Position numbers and translations under genes: made by a program. This document shows, one piece after another, positions 33,529 through 43,901 of a DNA stretch of 64,000 bases; position 1 is the first letter of the stretch; every line of letters begins with the position of its first letter. The DNA is taken from positions 1 through 64,000 of the forward strand of contig CAJNDS010002266.1 of the NCBI GenBank assembly GCA_905221605.1, given 5' to 3'. The notes beneath the pieces were generated by a model, which was given only the letters and a program-made list of their open reading frames with translations, was not told the DNA's origin and searched no databases. Source of the DNA: Symbiodinium natans. Lineage: Eukaryota > Sar > Dinophyceae > Suessiales > Symbiodiniaceae.

Positions 33529-35706
33529 GAAGGGTGTTAGGGCTAAAGAGGTGGCGTAATTAACATGATGCTACAATGATTGGACACTCCAAGCTTGAGA
33601 TTGAAGATCACGGTCTAAAACCAACCTGCAATCACCAGGCAGCACATATTGAGGAAGAGCAAAGAGAGGAGGCGGATAAGAGGACCAGGAGGAGGTCGCA
33701 ATCGGAGGTCGCTTGGCTGACGGTTGTTCTTCCGGGCTGGGGAGGGGGACACGGTCCCCTTCCCTAACGGTGCCCGGTCAGGCCATGGAACCACTTTTGC
33801 ATATGGGGCAGCCGGAGTTGCATATGATGTCGAACATTATTGAAGAGTGAAGATTCCCGGGCAAGTTTTCTGCGAATCCTCGAGTATTGCCTTCAAATCA
33901 TCTCAACACGAAACACAAGAAACAATTCGAAGCGTTTAGGATTTGTTCAAGGATTTGGAATGGACAACTGAAGATTTATCGACAAACTTCTCGGCATGCA
34001 CTTGTTTCGCTGCCCCAAAAACACACATTGATTTGTTAAGCTTTCCGCCGCATATGGAGGCTTAGGTCAGCCACCCCTATTGAAGAGTTGCCCGGGGCGC
34101 CATGCTTGCGAAACCCGAAGCAAGGATCTGCAGCTCACTGTGAGAGGTTTCTTTTTGGGTTTAGGGAGGAAGGTCTAGGGCTGCTGGGGGTTTAGGGTTT
34201 AGGGTTTAGGGTTTAGGGTTTAGGGTTTAGGGTTTAGGGTTTAGGGTTTAGGGTTTAAGTTTAGTACAGGAAGTTCGAGCCCTTCAACCAAATGGCCTCG
34301 TTGCAGTCCGACCCTTAAAGACATTCCGGAGCTCCGGGGCTGTGGCCTACAGGGTCTACCTACATGGGCCATTATACCCTATAGCCCCCCAAAAAAAGGC
34401 CCTTTGTAGGTTGGTTCGGGGGATTATCAGGCCTAATAGCTCATGCTGGTAGGGGTCTTAGGCTTCTAAGGCTCAAGGTTGCTTCGGGTGAGCTCTGGGT
34501 CGAAGTCTCTCTGACTGACGCTTGATTGGCTTGAGCGGCTTGAGGCGCTTGCGTCTTTCAATTCCTTGTCGGTCGGGTTGGGGAGAGCCCCCTCTGAACC
34601 CCAAAAACCCCAAACCCTAACCCTAAGCCCTAAACCCAAAACCCTCCTAAACCCTCCCAACGCCTTCTAAACCCTCCTAACCCCTCCCAAACCCTTCTAA
34701 CCCCTCCTCAACCTCCCCCCCCAACTCTCAATGCAGCCGGGCGGCGCTGGCAAAGCGGCCCTGGCAGGCGTTCCGCCTTCCAGGCGATCCCCCTAAACCA
34801 CAGAAAGCTTTAATTTGTTTAGGGTTTAAGGTTTGAAGGTTAAGGGTGTAAGGTTTAGGGCTTAAGGATTAAGGCTTAGGGTTTTAGGTTTTCAGGTTCA
34901 GGGTTTAGGGTTTAATGGTTTGAAGGTTTAGGGCTTTCGAGTTTAAGGTTTAGGGTTTAGGGTTTAAGGTTTAAGAAGGCTTAGGGCTTAGGATTGTTGG
35001 TTTGAAGGTTTAGGGTTTAAGGGTTTAAGGGTTTAAGGGTTTAAGGGTTTAAGGGTTTAAGGGTTTAAGGGTTTAAGGGTTTAAGGGTTTAAGGGTTTAA
35101 GGGTTTAAGGTTTAGGGTAGGGCTGCGTCCTAGGGTTTCACGAAATCTCTTAACCTAACCCCCTGCCCGTCCTACCCCCCCGGAGGTGCTTCAGGTTTAC
35201 AGGGTTTAGGGTTGAACAGTAACAAGAAATGCTGCGACGGATTGTTCACGCCCCCGACCGTGCATGTAGAAACATTCATTTCGTTTTGTAAAACGCCGTA
35301 CAAGCAGCGATGTTCATGGTTTCTTATCCGTGTGAAACCTGCATATTTGTGTTTCCACACGGACAGGTGCTCGAACTCGAGGAGCTTCACGTTCGCACCT
35401 TTTCTGGCAATGAGCAGTCAAGAGCATCGCAACCGACAGTCTGTCACCAATTCAGTGTGCTCGTGCGATCCCAAAAACTGGAGGAATTTGACGTCTCGGC
35501 AGTGGCCCGAGCGAAAACAACCAAGAGCGACAAGCGCACACAAACTCACAGGTTGCAACCGAACCTGAACATCCCTGCATGCTGACCGCTCAATACCCAA
35601 CCCAAACTCCCTTCAAGAGCCGCCAGAAAAACTACAAAACCCGGGAAAATTCTACAGCCCCCCCAAGGCTAAGGGCCCTAAGACACTTCTACCCCCTAAT
35701 ACCGAC
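33529..35706. other. Mosaic without supported genes
   Basis: TTTAGGG 34188-34262; degenerate CCCTAAA 34610-34720. A possible small island lies at 34728-34795, open on both strands. Plus frames at 35212-35585 (LELEELHVRTFSGNEQ…) are open but without splice support. Confidence 0.45.
34980..35125. repeat. TTTAAGGG octamer array
   Basis: About a dozen tandem GGGTTTAA units (35003-35110), an 8-bp variant of the heptamer; degenerate TTTAGGG/TTTAAGG upstream from 34815. Confidence 0.9.
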
Positions 35707-35791
35707 CTTCGGGATCTCGTAGATTCGACCTGCAGCAACCGCGGCTTCGAGATGCTGCGCCACCGGCGTCTCAGCGATGCCATCCGGAAAC
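35707..35791 (-). CDS. Exon-like coding island
   Basis: CGGAG|G TTT CCG GAT … ATC CCG AAG|GTCGGT. It reads FPDGIAETPVAQHLEAAV then AAGRIYEIPK. Looks like part of an enzyme domain; family not identified. Confidence 0.62.
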
Positions 35792-37619
35792 CTCCGTTTA
35801 GGGTTTAGGGTTTAGGGTTTAGGGTTTAGGGTTTCAGGCTTAGCCTTAGTTTTTTCGGGTGGAGACATTCGGGGGGCTGCTTGGAGGTGGCGAGTCCGAC
35901 TTCGCGCTGGGGCTCTGGGGAATCCTGTCTCAGCCCCACCAGCTCATCCCCCAAAATGCTGATACCCTAACCGGCATCGATCTCGCTGTAGGCCTACTCC
36001 AGACCCTAAATAAATTTCACACAACCCCCCCCCCCCCCCCCGGCCCCGCCAAAAAAAAGAGTATATATATATATATAGAGTATATGTATATATATATATA
36101 AATAGAGTATATATATATATATATGTATATATAAGAATAAAAGAACCCGTAACGTCAGTCTTCAGTCTGTACTGCCTGAGGGCGCACGACAGGAGCCGCT
36201 CGTCACAGCCGCAGCCAAAGCGAGGAGCCAGCTGGTGACCTCGTCGCAGGGGACCGGCATATGGAAGCTTTGCAAGTGGTAGGGGAAAAAACCCTCAAAA
36301 CTTCCGGGTTATAGTGTTCCTTAAGTCATTCTTGAAAATATGGTTGAGCTGCAGGGTGCTGGGGGTCTTGGGGCTTGAGTGGCACGGGTCCGGTATGGGC
36401 TCAGGCGTCGCAAGATTGAAAAACACGAGGCCCTTCTCCCAAAAACTAGGAGTTGCAACTACCTTGGCCCAATGCCCTAAGCCCACCTTCCCCCTGGCCT
36501 TTACCTCTCACCCCCCTGAAGTGAACCCCTGAAACGAAACCCAGAATCTTGAAGCGATCCAAACTGTCGGATGGGCGGCAGACTCCCGTCAGCTCTGGTA
36601 AAGGAGGTGGCAGGGCCAGCAACAAATCCAGGCCGACCTGATTTGTAGCACACTTGCGAGGGTCAGTGACAGGTTGGGAAACCTTCCTGACTTCTTGAAG
36701 TTTATGGGGCTTAGATTTTGGGTGTCTTTTTGGTGGCGGGTTTCTGGAGCCACGTGCAACGCTCAAGGGCTTAGACGAAGTTCTGAGATTGGAATCCAAT
36801 CACGAAGATATACTGCTGACGGACAAAGTACCACACGACTCTATCGGCCTATGAGAAGATGGCCGCATATGGCATCTACAGTGATGCAGGAAGTTGTTCA
36901 TCAGCACCGCCGATAGGCATGTAGCTGTGAGGTCGAAAGAGCATGGTAACAAAAAGTTCCTGCAATATGTGGGCGATCTTTTTGGCAGCTTTCTTTTGCA
37001 TCAGCTCTCAATTTGCTGCCGGTGCCTCACGCCTCCCCCTCAAGACTCACTCAAGCGTGTGGTGTTCAGCGTGTTCAAGAGTAACAAGCCATGCAGTTCA
37101 GCCTGAGTGCGCTTATTACTAAGCAGGGGAACAAAGAAACTACTGACCGTTGCTTGGAGTGCCAGGATGTCACATCTAAGGCTGTTAAGGAAAGGTTCAG
37201 CCGAGCCGCTTCATGCACAGCGACTCGTTTCGAGTAGAGCTTTGGGGATTTCAGGATTAAGATTTGTAGGGTTGCTGTCTGCAAAGAAACGAGGAGCTTG
37301 ATTCAGTGCCACGGATTCGCCTTTGGCATCGCCTACCCCAAACCTCAAGCGCTCCGACATATTCGGGACAAAGATGGTGACTACATGCTTCATGTAGGAC
37401 CGAGGTTGACGTTTCAGGATTCTGTTTTGTCTTGAACCTTTCCTAAACCCTAAACCCTAAACCCTAAAACTAAACCCCAAACCCCAAACCCTTCCTCTAA
37501 TGCAGATGGGTAGCTGACCAGCTGTCTGCATGGCTAAGGAAGGTCAACGCCCTTGGTGCCTACAGGTCTTCACAATAGCCGGACTCACCGTATCAGGCGC
37601 GAGACGTAATCACCTACAC
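35792..37619. other. Mosaic; weak island and (TA)n
   Basis: TTTAGGG 35795-35840; C-run 36017-36034; (TA)n 36060-36135. A weak minus island at about 36185-36266 reads MPVPCDEVTSWLLALAAAV. 36.3-37.4 kb holds several overlapping short frames, none decisive. CCCTAAA at 37440-37492. Confidence 0.45.
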
Positions 37620-37817
37620 TGCCACTGGTGGTTCCTTCCGGGTGCCCCATGTTCTGCTGAACTGCAGGTTGGGAACCTCCAATGGAGAAACTGACATTTG
37701 GAATTTCGGCTGCGAGGAAACCCATCGGCTTGCGGGCGAAAGTGCGAGGGACGTCCCGGTTGCAAACGCCAGTGCCGCTAGAAGCTCCCGGCGTGCTGCA
37801 GGGGCCACGCGTGCTGC
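37620..37817 (-). CDS. Exon with possible organelle-targeting segment (66 codons)
   Basis: CCACAG|GCA GCA CGC … GTG GCA|GTGTAG. Near the front it has twin arginine followed by a hydrophobic run (ARRELLAALAFATGTSLAL) and Pro-Ala-Ser. That resembles a thylakoid-lumen (Tat-type) or other signal segment. The rest reads SRWVSSQPKFQMSVSPLE…, unrecognised. CCCTAAA block on the left (37440-37492), TTTAGGG on the right (37825). An internal ATG (37808) is possible as start. The targeting claim is inference. Confidence 0.5.
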
Positions 37818-38330
37818 CTGTGGGGGTTTAGGGTTTAGAGTTTAGGGTTTATATGGTTTAGGGTTCAGGGTTCGGAGGGTGGGTCAATCCAACCCCTTGG
37901 CCCCTTGGTGTCTTGGCCCCTGGATCCTTTACCCCCTTCGCCCTTTAATCCGTCCACCCTTGAACCCCTCAACACTTCTACCCTTTCACCCTTTTACCCT
38001 TTAACCCAAGCCCTTAAAAAACCCTTCAATGCTAATCCCTGAACACGTCAACCCTTTCACCCAAAACCCCTTGATGCCAGGAGCTCGGGCAATCTAGCGG
38101 CTGTCTGGTTCTAGAGCTTTGCGAGGCATATTTCGACTGCATACACAAGACCCAGGAGTAACCTAGGAATGAAAAAATGAGGCCCTTTTTGGGGTAAAGG
38201 GGCTTATAAGGCAACCCAAGCCCCAAACAAGGAGAATAAGAACCTACTCTGGGTCCTAGTACAATAGTTAGGGTTTACATGAGGGATTTTCAGGTCTTGA
38301 GGTTTGTAGGGCTGTTGAGTGCTTTAGGGC

Positions 38331-38406
38331 GATGAGTTCGCGCCGCCTCTTGCAAGAGCCACTCGTAGTTGGCAGCCTTTCGCAGCAGGCGCAAATCCCA
38401 CACACC
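38331..38406 (-). CDS. Exon-like coding island
   Basis: TTTAG|GGT GTG TGG GAT … ACT CATC|GCCCTA (GC donor). It reads GVWDLRLLRKAANYEWLL then QEAARTH. The acceptor AG is supplied by the last TTTAGGG unit of the upstream repeat; repeat orientation is reversed relative to most islands. Confidence 0.55.
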
Positions 38407-38598
38407 CTAAACCCTAAACTCTATACCCTAAACCCTAAGCCCTAAACCCTACACCCTAAACCTACAGTAGAGACCCAAACAGGCCCCCAGAATTCAGAGC
38501 CCCAAGAAAGCTCTGCTCTTTGTGCATCTGGACTTCCCACTCTGGTGCTTAGGGTTTAGGGCTTAAGGTTTCGGGGTTACGGCTTAGGAAAATCTAGC

Positions 38599-38664
38599 GC
38601 GGGAAGTCCCAGCTTCATTCGCAAGTCCGCCGGCCAGACGTGTCACAGAGAGGTCTGAGCCTGT
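38599..38664 (-). CDS. Exon-like coding island (22 codons, phase 0-0)
   Basis: GGTGCAG|ACA GGC TCA … ACT TCC CGC|GCTAGA (GC donor). It reads TGSDLSVTRLAGGLANEA then GTSR. Confidence 0.6.
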
Positions 38665-38949
38665 CTGCACCCCTTGTAAAACCGAAGCCCCGAACCTTAA
38701 ACCCGATGAAGCCCTGAAACCCCCCGAGCCTGTTTGTCGTGTGTGTGGCAGATGAGGCGGTGCACGGTCGAAGCGGCAAAGAACTGCACCTCTTTAGAGT
38801 AGATGCAGCTTAGGATTTGAGTCTCAGAGGAATGAAATTTAAAACAGGCTTTTGGGCGCAGCGCAAGCGCCCTAGTCACTGTGCAAAGTGTTTGGACGGT
38901 GTCGAGCCTGAGGGTTAGGATGCAAGGTCTTTTGTCCCGCCCCTTGATG

Positions 38950-39510
38950 CAACAAACACACATACACCTACACCTACACCTACGCCTCCGCCTCCGCCTC
39001 CGCCTACGCCTACACCTACATCTACACCTACACCTACCCCACATCCACACCAACACCTACACCTACACCTACCCCATACATCTACACCTACACCTACACC
39101 TACACCTACACCTACACCTACACCTACACCTACACCTACACCTACACCTACACCTACCCCCACACCTACATCTAAACCTACACCTGCACCTACCCCTATA
39201 CCCCTACGCCTACGCCTACACCTACATCTACACCTACACCTACATCTACACCTACACCTACCCCTACCCCTACACCTACGCCTACACCTACATCTACACC
39301 TGCACCTACACCTACATCTACACCTACATCTACACCTACCCCTACCCCTACACCTACGTCTACACCTACCCCTACATCTGCACCTACATCTAAACCTGCA
39401 CCTACACCTACACCTACATCTACACCTGCACCTACAGCTATATCTACACCTACATATCTACATCTACACCTGCACCGACCCCTACCCCTACACCTACACC
39501 TGCCTCTGCT
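38950..39510. repeat. (CCTACA)n hexanucleotide satellite
   Basis: About 90 hexamer units (CACCTA with CATCTA, CGCCTA, CCCCTA variants). The resulting His-Leu/Thr-Tyr open frames on + and Val-Gly frames on minus are artefacts. Confidence 0.95.
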
Positions 39511-39513
39511 GAG

Positions 39514-39586
39514 GGAGACTTCAAAAGCTCCACCGAGATGGCCATGGCGTTCGGAGACTGCTGGAAGGCCTGGCTTGAACTCAAGG
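39514..39586 (+). CDS. Weak exon-like island (plus strand)
   Basis: GCTGAG|GGAGAC… reads [18 protein letters not shown] then KAWLELK, immediately after the hexamer satellite and before G-runs (39700-39725). Confidence 0.4.
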
Positions 39587-40200
39587 GAAGGGGGGGGGGA
39601 AATTTTCGGGGGTGCATGGTTTAGGATAGGGTTTGGGGTTTGGGGTTTGGGGTTTGGGGTCTGGGGTCTGGGGTCTGGGGTTCAGGGTTTTAAAGGTTCC
39701 GGCGGGGGGGGGGGGGGGGGGGGGGGTTGGGTGACTCGGACTTTTGTTCTGCACCTTCATGGGGGCACATCTCAAAACCATCAAACCCCGACCTGCACGA
39801 CTTCAAACTCTCAATATGAACCATGAGGGGCCCTAAACCCAAAGGCCTCAAACCCACCCACCCTAAACCACCCTCGCCCTGAATCCCCCAAACCCTGCAC
39901 CCCCTAGAAGCCTAACCCCGCTGACCCTAAGCCCCGGACTAAACCCCACTTTATGCCTCCAGCACTTGACTTGCTCCCGCATCCCCGGCATAGAGCCGGC
40001 GAAGAGCCTCCGGGAGTGTGTGGGTTTAGGGTTTAATCAGGGTTAACTCAGGGTTTAGGGTTGAGGTTTCGGGCTTTCAGGGGTTCAGGGCTTTGAGGGG
40101 TTTAGGGTTTAGGCTCAGGTGCTAATTTGGGGGTTAGGGTTTCGGGCTTTTGGAGGTTTTGGGCATCCTGGGGGGTGTTGCAAGGCATTCCAGAGTTGCT
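39587..40200. other. G-rich variants, homopolymer and last telomere-like blocks
   Basis: TTTGGGG-type units (39620-39690), a G22-type run (39703-39726) and TTTAGGG/degenerate blocks 40018-40110. A weak minus island at about 39953-40013 reads RLFAGSMPGMREQVKCW. This is the right border of the telomere-repeat landscape. Confidence 0.6.
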
Positions 40201-41179
40201 TTCCAGGGGTGTTCTTTAGGTTTACTGGGTTTGCGTTCCGGCTGCTGCGAAAAATGTTTTCTCTACCAGGCAAATTCGGTGACACACTGACCCTCGCACT
40301 TTTTCTTTCAACCGCTGAGCAAGATGAATCATCAGCAGGCAAGGCCATGTGAAGAGACGACCTGGGCGAGGGGCAGTCAAGTGGGATTGGCCTGAATGAG
40401 GCCCTTGACCCTGTGGTTGATGGCAACACCTAATGACTCTTAGAAACCGGCACCAACCATGCAACAGTGCCAACTACCAACTGCTGACACTGAAAGCTCA
40501 GGCTCTTGCCAATGCGTACTGACCCTGTTGCATTGAGCGACCCTGTTGTGGCTGCACCTGCTGCATGACTAATAACCAGAACAGGGCATGACTCAACCAA
40601 TCGTCATCTCCTAAACCAAAGTCACCTGGGACCAAAGTTTTGCTGCTAAGTCTTTAATTAAGTACTCGGAAATGAAGGCGGCGTTCGACAAGTGAGGCGC
40701 TGCCTGACCCCAACGACGAGCATATCCAGGTCCAGCCTCAGCAGGTTTGACACCCCTGGCTAAGCCCCAGTATCCGTAGTGGCGATTGGGGTTGACTTCA
40801 GGCAGCCCAGGTTTCGGACCTAAGGTTGAGGTTACAAGTTTCAGGGCTAATTTAGGGTGTAGGGGCTAACCCGGTGAAAGAGGTTCGGGCTTAACGGGCT
40901 GAGCTAGTACGGTTTGGCGTTAAGGCTGGACCCCTTCAGTGCTCAAACTAACCCTAAATCCTTGACACTCACGTGGGCAAGTTCTTGGCGGCTACCCTGT
41001 CAGAATTATGGTCCAAGGCTTGCACCACAACTTTTTAACACTGTGGCTGCCGCACTGCATCATGACGAGCTCCAGTGGCACACGTTGCAACCCATTGGCA
41101 CTTATTGTGTTATTTAAAGTTATGATTTACTCACACACTAGCCTTGACCACCCTAGTCTTGACTCTATAAACTATTGTG
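40201..41179. other. Downstream part of unit C, no exon resolved
   Basis: TGACCCT words at about 40284, 40409 and 40516 mark this as belonging with the right-hand region. A minus-strand end reading HRVKGLIQANPT plus stop near 40377-40415 could be a terminal exon, but no splice junction was verified. Confidence 0.35.
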
Positions 41180-41510
41180 TCACTGGAACATCCGTTGCAA
41201 CCGCTGCCTCTGAGCATCTCGAGAAGTGTCAGCCAGAGGCTGGCGAGTGACCCTCTCCAGACCCTCAACTGCCACCCCTTCTTCGCGTCGGATTCGTAGC
41301 AAGGAGAGCGCGGGCTTCTTCAAATCGTCATTAGCCGTGACCTTGAAGACGTCTGACCCTTCCTCGGTGCTCGGCTCCACCACGGTCACACGTTTGAGCG
41401 CAGCTGCCGTGTCCAGAACCTGCTTTGCATTTTTTGTGAGGCCTCTGCGGTCCACTGACAAGGTTGGGACTTGCTGCGGGTGAAGGTGCTCCACAACACG
41501 CTCCTTAGTG
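41180..41510 (-). CDS. Unit C (transposase-like): C-terminal exon
   Basis: Opens near CACTAAG|GAG and reads ERVVEHLHPQQVPTLSVD… to …DAQRQRLQRMFQ and stop at 41180. Charged, helical, unrecognised. Three AGGGTC(A) words fall inside it in different codon phases (for example LERVTRQ and EGSDVFK). It follows the exon at 41571-42945 in the same direction; the junction is not resolved. Confidence 0.55.
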
Positions 41511-41570
41511 GGCCGATTGACTCATCATGTCACTTAATATCATGACCCTCACAAAATTGGATTTTCAGAA

Positions 41571-42945
41571 TCAGAAGACTTTCAAAAATTTCAAAGGCAG
41601 GCCAGCTGCAGGTTTGTCTGAGACAAAGTCCGGGGCAGTGCAAAGAGCAAGGCCAGAAACAGCAACACCGAATGCCAGGACAGGATTCAGTGCGCAGTGC
41701 ACCTCTTTCAAATCCTCCACAACAACTAGCGACTTCGATCGCATTGCCTGCGGCAGCGACCTCGCAAAGGAAGACCCTCGATTCACCAGGTCATGTTGGG
41801 TAGCATTGAAGACCTGAGCCACAACATCCCAGGGCCCAACCAACTCTGCACAACACCGGGTAAAAAGAACGTGAGGAAACATCAGAACAATTTTAACTTC
41901 TTCACCCAGTTGCCAAGTTGAAATTTTCGAACTTCTTGCGGCAAACCACCGTTGTGTCACTGAGCAGAACGGCGTTGCGAGGTGGCGGCAAGGTCGTCGG
42001 TTGACCCTGAAGCGCCTTCTCTTTATCAGTCTTCAAGGCTGAACGACGCGTTTCGGTGAAGTTTCTGAACTTCTGGGTTTCCTTGCTGACGGGGATGGCG
42101 CCCTTCTCCGCCTCTGTCAACTTGATCATGTTGGGCAGAATGCACTTTTGGCGTTTGGCCTGGCCAGCTGTCATAGCACACAAGGCGTCGGCAGCCTTGC
42201 TTTGGCTCTTCTTCAGGGCCGCATCCGTGCATTTTTTAACCCTGGCTGCCAACTCTGGCCCGAAGCGTCGGTTGTAGATCTGGAATCTCCGGCCATGCTT
42301 CTCCAGCCAGAGCCGGGCCCACTCCCTTGAGGCAGGGCCAAAGCAATCGACGCCATCGCCGATGACCTCCTCTCTTGACCCTGGGCCATCCAGCTGGCAG
42401 TGAAGTATGGCAGCCAGGGCCACGCCACCCAAAGGACCAGCATGCGCAAGCGCTGCTCGCTTCGTTTGACCCAAATCTCTCTCACATGTGCTCGTGACAT
42501 GCTCCAGCCCCATATAAAAATCGACTACATCGTCCAGGTAGTCGAACTGGCCAAGTTTGCATCTCGCAGCAAAGTCCGCAGCGCCCACCTGACCCCAACA
42601 GTCACGATTGACAGCCTGGAGGTCAATGTCGTCTGCATCCATGACCCTGGCATTGTCCTGAAGCAACAACTTTGCTGCTGCTGTGATCTCGGCGCTTGCC
42701 TGAGCCTGCTGGGCCGGGCTCTCGACAGGCAGCCTTTTGGCCTGGCAGAGCCGCCGAAACTGGCGGCACAGATTGCCGATTGCGAGGGCACGGTCTGCAC
42801 CAGCTTTGGTCAGCGCACGCTTCCACGCACCCAGATTGAACGCATTGAAGTCTGCCAACAAGTGACCCTTCAGCTCCGCATCGAGTCGTGCACACGCATC
42901 TCGAGCAATCTCTCGCCTTGGCGTTGTCCAGTCGTACCACTACTG
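41571..42945 (-). CDS. Unit C (transposase-like): large C-terminal exon with a frame switch
   Basis: Starts after a CAG/TAG near 42946 with WYDWTTPRREIARDACAR and runs about 340 codons. It contains LEHVTSTCERDLGQTKRA, a pattern reminiscent of the C-terminal 'n..nEr.l…' block of hAT-like transposases (inference), and several basic clusters. At about 41,905-41,960 the frame ending in KKFENFNLATG gives way to a second frame (…WQLGEEVKIVLMFPHV…). This is either a one-base frameshift or a very short intron. AGGGTCA occurs within it several times. Upstream lies an intron holding a 41-bp perfect palindrome. Confidence 0.6.
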
Positions 42946-42978
42946 GCCAGTTTTGGTGAAAGTATAGCAATCGACGGG

Positions 42979-43019
42979 CTCGTTATGCCAAACTTCGTCA
43001 CGAAGTTTGGCATAACGAG
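42979..43019. repeat. 41-bp perfect palindrome
   Basis: 20-bp arms (CTCGTTATGCCAAACTTCGT and its complement) around a single C, inside an intron of unit C. It can form a near-loopless cruciform. Confidence 0.95.
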
Positions 43020-43065
43020 GCTCTAATAAGGGCGGTTTCTCAGCTGGGGTTTAGGGGAAAAAAGG

Positions 43066-43427
43066 TCATTCAGCAGCAGCAAGATTTCGCGGGTTAGGAC
43101 AGGACTCCTGGAGCATACAGGGCTTAAGGGCTGGGTCTGTCCGAAATGAGAGTCCGACTATTTCAATGCCACCAGGGACCAGGGCCCGAGGTTTAAAGTG
43201 AGCAACAGCAGAACGTAATGAACCTTCAAACTTCAATATGAATGTGAATGAAAAAAAATCAATCCCAATCCAGTCCGGGCACATGGCGTGCAAAGCATAG
43301 GGCGCACTGCGGTTTGCTTCGTCTTCTGTCCACAAATACTTGACCTTGTGCCCATAGTAGAGGGGAGGGCTTCCTCGGGCGATTTGTATGGATTGCGCTG
43401 TCATCGTAGTGTCTGACCCTGATGCTT
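43066..43427 (-). CDS. Unit C (transposase-like): exon part downstream of the copia insertion
   Basis: Continuation of the exon at 51684-52200. After removing the element and one TGCTT copy, the frame passes directly from …GRILLEA into SGSDTTMTAQSIQIARGS with no shift. It then reads PPLYYGHKVKYLWTEDEA … up to a stop at 43066; the real exon end is probably a little earlier. The frame that seems to start at 43512 inside the LTR is an artefact of the insertion. Confidence 0.6.
43423..43427. repeat. Target-site duplication (left copy), TGCTT
   Basis: TGCTT directly abuts the left LTR and is repeated at 51684-51688. Confidence 0.9.
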
Positions 43428-43564
43428 TGTAAAAAGCGGACACACACTTTTCGGCTCTACAAACGGCCTCCAGAGGTTTCGGTCTCCACAGCTTTAAACT
43501 GTTGCAGCACACAAGTAGACACTACTGGAAAACGAGGGGTTCTGGGTTCTCGAAATATTTGACA
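43428..43564 (-). repeat. 3' LTR (137 bp)
   Basis: Begins TGTAAAAAGCGG and ends ATATTTGACA on +. Same length and sequence as 51547-51683. A short purine stretch (GAGGGG on minus, about 43566-43575) just inside may serve as polypurine tract, but it is weak. Confidence 0.93.
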
Positions 43565-43901
43565 CGGCCCCTCAAAAGTCGGCTGAGTCTGAAGCCAACT
43601 TTTGCCTACAAATTTCTGGTGACCCTCAAGTCACGACAATGTCCCAAAAACACATGACAGTTTTACACATGTGCAAGACAAAGTTGCTCCTACTCGGACT
43701 CGGACTTTAAGCCCAACTCCAAAGTTTCAAACAAAAAGCTGCAGGTTTGTTAGCAGCTGAAGAAATTGCTCATCGCTTGAGCTAGCTTCTTTAAACACAG
43801 CATGCAAAACATTAGCGCTTTCTCAGGGCAAGACGTTGAACGAACTCACTTCTCACGCCAGCTGCCGCTGCGCAGCTGCCAGCGTCGCCAAGCTTACCAA
43901 G

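Larger units (their letters stand above)
31..40110. repeat. Dispersed telomere-type TTTAGGG/CCCTAAA arrays (whole left part)
   Basis: Perfect and degenerate TTTAGGG heptamers occur in dozens of blocks. G-strand blocks on + include 31-107, 2212-2288, 5151-5200, 6787-6848, 7861-7905, 23490-23540, 24020-24090, 32977-33075, 33225-33287 and 34188-34262. C-strand blocks on + include 2068-2102, 4612-4684, 4967-5053, 6640-6718, 7690-7750, 11405-11447, 19693-19752, 31925-32040, 32758-32850 and 37440-37492. Orientation flips many times, so this is not one chromosome end. TTTAGGG is the telomere heptamer of plants and of dinoflagellates. Between C-strand and following G-strand blocks there is usually a 60-200 bp coding-like island. 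Confidence 0.95.

Noticed and set aside
35212-35585. Plus-strand gene at 35.2-35.6 kb
   Set aside because: Two plus frames and one minus frame are all open with similar quality and no splice signals; left unannotated.
38881-39393. His/Leu/Thr/Tyr-rich proteins over 38.9-39.4 kb and Val-Gly frame on the other strand
   Set aside because: Pure translation of the (CCTACA)n satellite.
42979-43019. loxP-like recombination site
   Set aside because: Only the inner ACTTCGT/ACGAAGT symmetry resembles loxP; there is no 8-bp asymmetric spacer and no recombinase in view.
43259-43512. Separate gene starting in the LTR at 43512
   Set aside because: The start lies inside the retrotransposon LTR; the real coding part is the interrupted unit C exon.
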